Below, piece after piece: positions 39,901-50,090 of a DNA stretch of 64,000 bases; position 1 is the stretch's first letter, and the number at the start of each line of letters is the position of its first letter. Source of the DNA: Dromaius novaehollandiae (taxonomy: Eukaryota; Chordata; Aves; Casuariiformes; Dromaiidae); the NCBI RefSeq assembly GCF_036370855.1, contig NC_088099.1, positions 145,035,017 to 145,099,016 of the forward strand, in the 5' to 3' direction. The translations under genes were made by a program, and so were the position numbers. The notes beneath the pieces were generated by a model, which made no database searches, was not told where the DNA came from, and saw only the letters and a program-made list of their open reading frames with translations.

Positions 39901-42900
39901 ATTCTTTTTCTTTCCAATGACTGTTTGCTATGAAGTGCATAAACAGTGTTGGAAGGATGGGCTCGGACCAGGTGCCCTCGGCACTGGTCTCAAAGTGGTC
40001 TTCCCCTGTGAGCGAGCTCTCCTTCCAACCCACTTGCAGGGAAGCTGGTTGCTTGCAGAGATAAACGTTGACTGTGATAACCCTGGGGTACAGATGATTA
40101 GACTGACCTCTTTTCCAGTTTGCACTTTTGTTACTGTCCTCTGAGGCTCAGCCTTTTTCTTGTTTAAACGTTTTGGATTTTTATTGCCTTTGGAGAAATC
40201 AGCTGGACTGTCTTAGTGACTAGTCCAAAGGAGATACAGGCTAATTGCCTTAATTATTATTGGAGGGCCAGGTTGGAAGATTTACAACCTGAGGCCAACC
40301 AAGGAGAAAAGAATAAAGAAAATTTTAGTTCTCTGGATTCTCAGGAGTTTGAGAACTCCTGAGCTTGCAATGTTCCTGGGATCTCGGACAGAATCAGAGA
40401 CATCAGTGAATAAATAGTGACGACATTTATTTTTGTATGTGTTTTTCATTTGTTGGGCTTTTTTTAATTTTTGGAAATGTAGTATGGCCCTTCTCTGCTT
40501 AGAGAAGGACAGAAGAAAGTAAGATGCTCTCTTGGCAGATAGGAGATGTTTTGACCTTTTGAAGCTGAGAGGAGTTTAGAAGGCACCTGACACCTTCCCT
40601 GGCTAAAGTAGTCATTAAGTTATAACATGGAGGAGGGCAGTGCTGGCAGATAGATCACTACATACTGAGCAGTCATGACTGTTTAGAAAGGCTCTTTGTT
40701 CTCTTGTTGTGTATTAAATCTGCTCAGAGCACTTGTAACTGGTCTGGCCCACTGGGCTGCACGTAAACATATTTTTGAAACATGCTGAACCAGTCTCCAG
40801 GGTCTGGGCACCTCGAGCATCCAACTGATGCCTCTTTGGAGATTTTGTCTCCCATGCAGAGCTCTTGTCAGGTCTGTCAGGTCCCCTCTGTGTGGAAATT
40901 AGACTGTGTGACTGGTACATAGTACAGACTTACTCTGATAAGAAGATACAATATTTCCATGGCATTTCTCTTGACCTGGGAAGTGCGCACATGGCACTGC
41001 CCTACAAGCAAGCTGTGCAAGCCTACGAAGACCCAGATGATGTTCCCTTTACTTCCTGATTCCAACCATAGTAAACAAGTGCAGTTTTGGTATCCACAGA
41101 AGCAGAATTATTGGCAGCTCAGGAGCTTCCAGGTTCAGCAGGCGAGACCCTGAAGAGTTAGGCGGCTGCTGAGTAGGTGCCTTATTTAGTTTAAATCCAA
41201 GTAGTGCAAGTAGTCCCCTGAAGTTTGTCCAAGTCTTTGAGAGAGAAAGTGTACCTGATAGCACAACATCTGCCATAGCATTTTGACTGCTGAGTGCCTC
41301 AGCCATGGGTGCCAGGGGAGCATGTGCCAGTTCACAAGATGATGATGAGGGGCTGCTGCTCTGTGGCAGAGCCAAGAATGTGTCCCAGGTGGAGGAGACT
41401 GTTGCATGGGCACAGAGGGACAAGTCCAAGGGACAACTAAGATTCTCTGGACAAAGGCAACTGTTGAGTTTTCAAACTAGAGCCACTGCAAAAGAATGAT
41501 TAAATGGGTGGTTTTTAACTCTAACTGTTTTACATGTAGTTAATGTATCACTGTAGCCCACAGCATTAATACCCTGAACATAAGAAGTGGCCTGTGGCCA
41601 CTGATGAAAGAGCCAATTTTTGTATTTTGCTAGGTCACATTGGGAAAAATGGAAATGATTGATTTAAGCCTCCAGCACAAATATGCACTTGCCAGCTCTC
41701 CAGTTGGAGATTTCCACTCTTGGACTAGGCAGTGCCTTGCCTAGATGAAATTGTTGGAGTCTGCTGCCAGTTCTCTTGCCAGAACCATTAAGCTGGTTGA
41801 AAGAGCAGCACTGTCATTTGTCTCTGTTTGATAGTTGGTGGGCACAAATCCAGACTAGCATTAACACTGGATCAGGACTTTTCTCTCCATTTGAAAAAAT
41901 TAAAAACATTGTTCTTGAGTTTCAATAGCATGTGCACCAGGCCCAGAGCCGAACGCTGTCTAATGCTCTCTAATGCTCTCAGCCAGGAACAAGAAAGAAA
42001 ACTTGCATGGCACAGAGGCTGCTATTTAGACACTTCTTACCTGTCACTGAAGGTTACCGCTGGGAACGCATCATATGGCAAATAGACTACAACAACAAAG
42101 TATTTGACCCTCTATTTAGTTTTCCAAGAACAGCTGTTCTGTGTTTTACACTGGAAAGGAGATGAGGAATATGATTTAATATCACTAAGCATCACAGTTA
42201 CCCGTGTATTTATTTTTTCCAGGCAATATTTAATAGTTAACTAACAGGCACGTCCTGAAAATCCACTGACTGGATTCTAGGTGCATGAATGTACTTTAAG
42301 ATTTGGTGCAGTGTGAACGATGACAGATGGCTAATATGAGAAGGCAGCTCGGTGTCCTTTCGCCGGGCCTCTTGCACAGCTCTGGTTAGGGAACCTTTTC
42401 TCAACACTTCTGTGTAAACACCTTGGCCCATCTACATGAAAAGGCACCCAGTCTTTTCTGCAAGGTAAGGCAGAGGATCCACCATTAGTAATTTGTATTA
42501 GCAGTGAGTCATTGCTTGCTCCTCAGCTCTGACTTATGCCTATTTTAAATTACTTGAATTTAGCTTACAGCTATTTGTCTTTCACCAGTGAACTAAAGCA
42601 CTCAGTAAGTCCCTCTAGTAAAACACAGTAAGATCAATTCTTGGACTTTTTGCTAAGCCAACTAGACTGGCCTTTTAAGTCTGTCACCATCAGACATTTT
42701 TCTCAGCCCTCAAATTCTTTTCTGCGGTTGTTTTTCTGTTCTCGCTCCATTTTCTCAGTGTCTACAATTGGCTTCAGTGCCAAATGCAGAGTGAAAATCA
42801 GTTCCTAATGTGCTACCAAGAGGTAACACCGACCTTGGCCAGACCTAAACCATGGTGATTTCAGTGGCTGGATTCCCCTGTTCCCCAAGCTGCAACCCTG

Positions 42901-43049
42901 AACCCTTGCTCAGCTGCCACCTCTCCTGCGAGCTGCCTAAACTTTCTGCTTCCCTGCTGTAATTTAACGGTGGTGGCAGTGCATGCCCAGAGATGCATCA
43001 GCCTAGACAATTATGAGCAATTTGACTTCTGACTCCTTCCTGAGCTTGA
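36931..43049. other. intergenic, NIPAL2 side
   Basis: No gene recognised. It contains a short CpG cluster with an upstream TATA-like box (37330-37550), a possible conserved non-coding element (about 38320-38620), and a direct repeat TAATGCTCTC in two adjacent copies near 41960-41980. Open frames around 39339-39797 and 40959-41499 overlap on both strands and look like chance. Confidence 0.5.
37330..37335 (+). promoter_or_regulatory. TATA-like box ahead of a CpG cluster
   Basis: TATAAA at 37330-37335 is followed by a block with 17 CpGs between 37368 and 37547. The spacing would put a start near 37360. It lies about 400 bp after the probable end of NIPAL2. Sequence evidence only. Confidence 0.25.
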
Positions 43050-43664
43050 TCATGGTCCAAAGAGGAGGTGCCCTCCGCTGCGATCCCCGGGGGCCCAGCA
43101 CAGCAGCTCCTGGCGAAAATGCCTCTCACTGGCCCAGGGGCTCGCACAAATGTCGTGACAGGTATTTCTTCTTTGAAAATACCTCATAGCAGTAGGCAAC
43201 CTTACAGAGCCACCTTTTTTCTCTGTGCCCCAGAGGTACGGGAGCCACCCAGGGCTGGAGGGGAGGGTGATGCATCGGAGGAGAGGCAAGGTGCAGCAAC
43301 TCTGGGAGGGAGAAGGGCTGGAAGCTGCCAGACCCTGCTGGCACACAAACCGCTGTTGCCGCAGGGATGGAAACGGGGCACCAGAGGGACCCAGCTCTTT
43401 AGTCCATGGTGTACAACAGAACAGCCTCTGCTCTCTCCTTTCCCCATAGCTCACAGTCTCGTGGTTAGGATATTTTTTTGAGGTAGGACAGTAAGTTTGA
43501 ATCCTCTCCGGCAGGGAGTAAAGCTGAAACCAGCTCTCCCATGTCCTGGGCGAACAGTTTCCTCGCCAAACTGCTGGATGCAAAGGCCTCCCGCTCCAGC
43601 TGCGTTTCAAAAGCAAACACGACTTCTTTGTTTCCGTTTTCAAAGGAACGAACAGCTTCGGCAT
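43050..43664 (-). CDS. uncharacterised 204-codon open frame beside the CpG island (unproven)
   Basis: An ATG with A at -3 (43664-43662, minus strand) opens 204 codons to a TGA at 43050. The start reads MPKLFVPLKTETKKSCLLLK; the rest is rich in Ser, Pro, Cys, Trp and Arg, with no membrane helix, repeat or motif that I recognise. It lies within a 225-codon stop-free frame. A second minus-strand frame (43465-43803) is open across the same DNA and is rich in Glu, Ala and Leu, so the true frame, if any, is unclear. A possible splice acceptor (CCCCTCAG) sits six bases before the ATG, and a strong minus-strand donor lies upstream at 44813. GC-rich DNA makes long chance frames common. No function assigned. 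Confidence 0.15.
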   Translation of the reverse strand: MPKLFVPLKTETKKSCLLLKRSWSGRPLHPAVWRGNCSPRTWESWFQLYSLPERIQTYCPTSKKYPNHETVSYGERREQRLFCCTPWTKELGPSGAPFPSLRQQRFVCQQGLAASSPSPSQSCCTLPLLRCITLPSSPGWLPYLWGTEKKGGSVRLPTAMRYFQRRNTCHDICASPWASERHFRQELLCWAPGDRSGGHLLFGP

Positions 43665-44283
43665 CTTGCCCCTGAGGGGCTGGGGACGCCCGCTGATGCT
43701 GCACGGGGCGCTGGACCCCACAGCCACTGGCCGCCAGGGCCGTCCCGGGCCGTTTAGCTAGCTTGGGCGACAGGCAGCTCGCTCTGGCGGGGGGTGTTTC
43801 CACTTGGAGGTGCCCCAGGCTCCCCCGGCATGGCAGAGGGATGCGGGAGGGCTAGTTTTTCTGTTTGGTTTGGTTTTGTGTTGCGTTTAGATGCCCTAGT
43901 CACATGTTACACAACAGAGCAGGGCCAGTTATGCTGCTGGTGCCCTTGCAGCACCTACAGTTTGAATTCAGCGTCTCGAGGCTTTTTTGGTTTTCTTAAT
44001 AATTTAAAATAAGCAGATCAGTAATTTCGCCTCAATTAACCTGAGGTAATTTGTGGCGGAATTCTGCATGAAAAAATAAAAAGCTGCTTTGAATAGCAAA
44101 GCCTCTGCAAATAAAAGCCCATGCTGGAGCACTTTGAATGTGACTACGGTGACTCATATTTTTAATGGCTTTTTTTTTTTTTATCTTAAAAGTGGCTGCT
44201 TTCCAAACAAAGTTCTACAAGGCCTCGTATAACAAACAAGGGTTACTGCTCTTTTCCACACATAACATGAAAAATATCCTTGA

Positions 44284-45360
44284 GCGGAGCAGAGTGAACC
44301 GCGGGCCATCTGCCGCAGCTTGGACGGCTGCGCCGGGCTCGCCTTGCTCCCTCGCCGCCGCGCCTGCCACGTGGTAAAGCAAACCACCTGCCTCCCGCGC
44401 GAGGGTCCGCCCCGAGCGCCGCAAACCTCCCTCCGAGGGCGAAACCCAGCCAAACCGCTGACGGGGATGACAACCTTGGCACTCTTCGATGCTGCATTTG
44501 TTGTTGTCCGTTTGTTGTTTGCTAACCCCGCCGCAGACTTTAGTCTTCTTTTCCATTCAAACGCGAGAGGGGCAGTCTGTGCCAGAGATACGGAGGCTCT
44601 CACTTTCCTACGTGCTGTGCTGCCTCCTTCTCCAACTGCGAGCGACCAAGTCTGCGTTTTGGAAGCAAAGAGGCACCTTGGAAAGTGAAGAAAAAGGAGG
44701 GGAGGGAATTCGTGTAGCAGCTTTGCCCCGGAGGGGTCTCGATGCCGCCCCCAGGGCCCCAGGTGATGCTGCAGACATCAGCCCGAGCTGCGCCTTTCAC
44801 CCCCGCCCTTACCTGAAACAAGCCCTGAGCCCAAACTGCAGAGGAATCCCAGACGTGCAGTTACCAGATACTTCACCTAGACCCTCACGGCATGAACAAA
44901 CTGTAATTTTGCGAAAGCCGTGCCAAGTGCAGTGCGGCATTTCCTCCAGCTGCTTGCACCCCCCTGCACAGCTCTGCCAGCTGAGCAGCCTGCAGGAGAT
45001 GTGACTCGGCACCACGCTCGGAGCGGGCTCGCGTCGGCTCCGCTGCCAGCACCGGGCGACCCACACTGCTCCCACGGCCGCTGCCTGAAGCCGAGATGGG
45101 GCCAGTCACGCTGCCCCGGCCACCCGCTAAACCCGGGGGGCCCTGTGGTGCCTGGCAGCACCCGGGCTTGGTGCGGCGCCACCAAGGGCTTCCTACCGCC
45201 CCGGCACGTTCAGGGCACGTGCTGCTCCCTGGTGCCTCTCTGGTGGTCAAAACCTTCACGTGAAGTTGAAGACGCCACACGTCAGTCAGGTTTTGTCCTG
45301 CCTTCCACCCAGCGAACAGGTTTTGGGGCGGGAGGGGATCACTGACAGCCTGGGAGACAC
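44284..45360. promoter_or_regulatory. CpG island in the NIPAL2-POP1 intergenic gap
   Basis: Positions 44281-44460 contain 23 CpGs by hand count, and CpG-dense DNA resumes around 45001-45190. A CACGTG E-box lies at 44368-44373. Vertebrate CpG islands of this density are usually promoters. NIPAL2 exon 1 is far upstream and POP1 runs towards this point, so neither explains it. It may drive an unannotated RNA on either strand. Confidence 0.6.
44811..44815 (-). other. strong minus-strand 5' splice site in the CpG island
   Basis: On the minus strand CAG|GTAAGG, with the exon edge at 44813. This is near the vertebrate consensus and lies inside the CpG island, upstream of the 43664 open frame on the same strand. 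A consensus match alone does not prove use. Confidence 0.35.
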
Positions 45361-46140
45361 TCCCAAGTCGTAGCGGCAGTAAGTGTCCAAGAGAAGTGAG
45401 GTGATCTCAGCGCCTCCAGGTAACTTCTCCGGAGGCCTTAGTGGCCAAACGTGAGTGTGTCCCTATTTAGTCTGTGCCAGCGGCGGCTCTGAAAGGTTTA
45501 GCGCGTCTCCAGGCCAGCACGACGGCTCCCTGGCAAGCTACAGCCTTCACAGCCCCCCCTCCAAAAGGAAGGTGCTCACCCGTGCATGGAAATGAAAATG
45601 CTCCTTTCCTCCTACATAAAAAAATTAATAAATTCAGTGCTGTTGTTTTGTTAAGAAATAAACAGTTTCCGCTACATTTTTCTTTGAAGAAGTTAAAACA
45701 TATTGTTAAACTTACCGATTATAAATAACCAGCAGCAGCGGGCTGAGGTGTCTGCCTCATATGGAAAATTTCAGCTCAGATGGTAGAAGTCTGGCAGAGT
45801 TTTATGATCAACTCAGAACAGGATCTTACAATAGAAAAGCGAGCAGAGCTGCAAGCTGTGCCTGAGAGCAGGTCAGTCACCTGCTTGAAGGTGTCACTTG
45901 TGGGGAGAAGTGTTTGTGGCTATGTCTGGTTGACTGGGTCCTTGTGTGGCATTTGACTAGAGCAGTATCTCACCAGCCCTGTCACGGGTCCATTAGTGCC
46001 ATGCCACTCAGTGCTCAGGCTGCCTCTCTTTTTCTTCCTTTCTTGGAGGCTGCAAATTGTGCAACATGCAGTAAATGTCATCAGGAGTTGAGAAAATACT
46101 TATCTGCTATGCATAAATAATGCTTCTAACATAAAATAAA

Positions 46141-46231
46141 ATCATAGCTTCAAAATGTGTCATCGTTAATCATTGGCCAAAATGAAATCATAGCTTAAAA
46201 ATGTATCAAGTCTGGTTGGCCAAAACTCACG
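46141..46231. repeat. 46-bp tandem duplication, two diverged copies
   Basis: Copies begin with ATCATAGCTT at 46141 and 46187 and each ends with TTGGCCAAAA. The interiors have diverged, suggesting an old duplication. Confidence 0.75.
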
Positions 46232-49090
46232 CTCATGTTAATTTGTTTTGTTATGCTAAGTGGTGGCTTTAAACCTATCAAGCCGTTAGCAGAGCTAGTT
46301 ATATGGCACAAAATAGGGTAATAGGTGCGACTCACGCTGTAGTAAGGCATTGTTTAAGATGATCTAAACAGAAACCTGTGAAAACACAGTTGTGCTAAAA
46401 CATGGTAGGAATGGTTTTTACAGCGCAAGAGCCTATTTCAGCAAACATTAGTGTTCACAAATTGCAGAAGCCCCAAGGGATACCCGAGCTGCGGTGCTTT
46501 CCATCGGTGGCCTAGGAACCAGCCCTTGAAGCGCAGGCTGAGCCGCGGGATTACCAGGAGGTGTTCAGCCTCAGCCTTGTGCCTGGTGCTACCAAAGGCT
46601 CTGCCAGGCTACTGGTGAGGGCAGTCCCAAATCCCCGCATGCTGGGAGGTACGGCAATATTTTGGTTCCTTTTACCTAAGCAAATTCAGGTGAAGTTGGC
46701 ACAGCCATAAAAACAACTCTCTTTCCTTCTGGAGCAATGACTCCTGTTGGCTCTCTCCCGTTCTCCCCCTTTTACCTTCCACAGCAGGACTTTGGGGTAT
46801 TTCTATATTACCTGCAATGAAAGAGGCAGCAGAGCTATGAGCAGGCAAGATGCAAGTTTGACGCCTCTCCACACATTTGTGTTTTGCCATCTTTTGTTTG
46901 GAGCCTCAGCCTGAAGTTTTTTAGATCAGCTCCATTTGCAACATTTGCTGAGTGCTGTGTAGGGCCTGTGGTGTGGCTGCAGTACAAACAATTCCCTAAG
47001 ATAAAGGGCAGTATTAGCACAAGAATAAATAGGTTTATATTTAACATAAAAATGTGCCTGGAATTAGAAAGCTTCCAGCCGCTGGTAGAAGCAAGCTTTG
47101 GAACAGTGTTCCCATGTGCTCTCCAGTAGAAACAGTGAGAGCAAGAAAACTAACTAGTTTTAAGATGGAGCTTGCAAAATGTACGATTTGTTTGCCTGCA
47201 CTAGCACAGGAGCCTCTGGCTGTGGAGGTCTCTCTCAGTCATCTGTGCCATAACCTGATTTAGCTGTTACGCTCAGCTCTGGCTTCTTGTCACTATAAAG
47301 CTGTAATGTAAACTCCTGCGCACACCGGGAAGCACTCCCTCACCATATAATGGAGGAATGGAAGAGGAATGGAAAAGCCTTGCATTTGAGACAAGGCGAT
47401 ACAGGAGCTGAAATATCCCAGGAGCAGTGTTTATACTGGAAAAGCCAACACAGCCTAATGCAACAGCAGTAACAAGGACTCCAGCAGCATCTGAGGTGAT
47501 GTCCAGGAGACACAAGGAGTGGAGCAAAATAATATAAAGCTGCTGCTTTTTATTGCTAGCATTGCCACATCTAGTACACTTCACTCATGAGTATTAAGTA
47601 CGTGGTGGAAGATGGAAGCTTTATGCAGCAATCTGCCACAGGCTCTAAAGAGTAGAGAGAATTCATGAGACAGATATTTCATGTCTTCCACAACAAATGA
47701 AATAGTGGATATATTTCTCCAAAGTTGTATTTCCCAATACTTTTCAATCTGAAGATCCCTGAACATTTTGGAGGAATAAGCTGCAAGCTATGTGAGCAAT
47801 CTCAATGCGATAGTCTTCATGAATAATCAGCTAAAAATTAGGCAACCCTTTGAAAGTTGTGATGACATGTGTGTATGCGTTTGGGTATTTTGGAGGAGGG
47901 GGGAAATTGCAGGGAGAGTTGTTTGGTTTTAGAGTGATCTCACAAACTGCTTTCTGAAATGTTTCACACCACAAATGGTCTCCAGAGCACAGGTTGAGAA
48001 ATACTGTCCCAAGAACACTTGCGCAAATTGACATTTCAGAGCAGCACTGTGAGTATTTGTCCCATGAGCTGCTGAGCTCACGGGGGGTTGCTCAGAGAGC
48101 AGGGGGCTGCTGAGACCTCTCCATTGTTATTAGCTTACAACTAAATAGAAAATAGTGCTCTAATTGTTGTCATAGCAAAGGAAATGTTGAAACCATAACG
48201 CAAGTGCAATGCAGGCTGTTCTTCTCCAAGCATTTGTGGAAAGCCTGAGATGTAAAATACCTTGGGTATTTCAATGAAACCGAGGATAAAATCAGAGCTG
48301 ATACATTCAGTGCCCCTAGTTCTGACTGATTTCACTGATGACCAAAGCATGCAAGAATTGAGAGGAAATAAAATTTCGACGAAAGGTTGCATCAGTAGTT
48401 ACCAGGGTAAGAGCATCCCAGGAAGAAAGGTAGGTGGGCTGCAGCTGATGCAGACTGGAAAATGTACAGACCCTTAAAAAGAGCCAGGTGTTCTTACGGA
48501 CTTGCTTCTTTTTCTGGGCTGAGGAGCGGCCTTTTAAAAGTCTGGGAATATATTCTCAGTGAATGAGAGGTGCCTCACACAAAAGATGTAAAATGATAGT
48601 CTGACTAGATTCAGTCCTTCCCCCCCACCAGTTTCCTTTTGAATAGTAATAAAATGTAAATATCGAGGAGTCTGTTTTCAGTACTTACACTGGTGTTGCT
48701 TTTCTGTTCCTTTTGAGAAGTACTTAAGAAAGATACCTTTTCTCCCCTTGTCAGTAAGAAAGCAATTAAATTATAGCCATCTGAAAAATACTGGCATTAG
48801 CTCTGAAAATGGATAATGCAAAAGCTATCGAAGAACAAAACAGAGAAAAAATAAAATTTTGTCATAGTCAGCTATAACTGTTGAAGGTAACTGAATTCCT
48901 CCAAGTGAATAACACATTTATCATCATGAATGTCAAAATTTCCAATGGTAACCTTCATTAAGTCTCTTAAAGTCAACCATCAACACCCACGTGGTTTAGG
49001 AGTCTGCACAGCAAAACCAGTAATAAAATCAGTAGGTGTAGTAATCACTGCTGTTCTCTCTCCTCATCACTTTCTTCCTTGATTTAAATC

Positions 49091-49110
49091 TGTGTGTGTG
49101 TGTGTGTGTG
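49091..49110. repeat. (TG)10 microsatellite
   Basis: Ten uninterrupted TG units on the + strand. Confidence 0.95.
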
Positions 49111-49683
49111 TAAAACAGAGAAACCTAGCAGAAAGCAGGTCTTGCTTGTCTCTGAATATATCATACATTGATGACTCAAAAATATATCATTCTGAAAAAC
49201 AGAGAAGCTATCCTTCTCCCCACCATATAGTCTCCCTACAGGAAGAATTTTTTTTCCCTGCCCAAGTCATTACTTAAAACATTTTAGGAATAAAATGTGC
49301 TTTAATTTGTATTTGGAGGAAGCATTTTGGAAACAGGTTTGGGTGGTCAGCAGTACAGAATATTTCACTTCTATAAAGTTATTTGCAAAAAAAGGTTGTA
49401 ACTAGGGATTTAATTTTTTTTCAAGGATGGAATTTATTTTTTCTTGATAATGATATACAATAAACCCCTAACAGCTGCTTTACAGGCCAGCTCTTCAAGA
49501 AAAATAGACTGACTATACAAGAGGAAGAGTGAACAAATAGGCCTGGCCAAGGAAAGCTTCCCCAAGATAATTAAAAACACCTCACATCAGCACTGTGAAA
49601 AAGAAGACAGATTTCAAAATGTTTATCTTAGAGCTAAAATACAGGTCCCAAGCCTGAGTCTGAAAAGCAGTTGGAAGATGGCT

Positions 49684-50090
49684 GGCGCCAGCAAGCCGCC
49701 CTGAGCGCGCGGCTGCCCTGTACCCACACGTAGGTGGGACACGCTGGACACAGCCCCAACGGTGGCCCAGTGCCAGCAGCTCAGCAAGACGGTCCTGCAG
49801 GGAGCTGGGGTTTAAGAGCAGGAGGGGACGTGGGAGGGGGCTAGAGGAGGGGACAGGAATGGGTTCCCGAGGAGGAGCAGGCACCGAGCTACTGCAGCAG
49901 CAGCGTCGCTTGCAGAGTACTGAGGTGGGCACGACAGCCCAGGGCTGGCAAGGTAAAGTCCTTAATGCCCATTCAGGCACCCTGGTGTAAAGCTGCGGAT
50001 CTTTCGGGAACTCACGACATGAGCGCGGGGAGTGTGAATGAGCCGTTCACAGATTTGTTAAATGCGGGAGCGCCTACTCCCGCAAAGGCA
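49684..50090. promoter_or_regulatory. CpG cluster with plus-strand splice-donor-like site
   Basis: 24 CpGs by hand count between 49681 and 50090 in otherwise CpG-poor DNA. AAG|GTAAAG at 49952/49953 would be a fair donor on the + strand. A GC-rich hairpin (8-bp arms 50063-50070 and 50077-50084) lies at the end. Promoter or first-exon function is possible but unproven. Confidence 0.3.

Larger units (their letters stand above)
43727..49683. other. intergenic, central part
   Basis: Apart from the CpG island: a block at about 43960-44200 with conserved-element character, a diverged 46-bp tandem duplication (46141-46231), a repeat-like stretch at about 47730-48060, and a TG microsatellite (49091-49110). 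No gene recognised. Confidence 0.5.
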
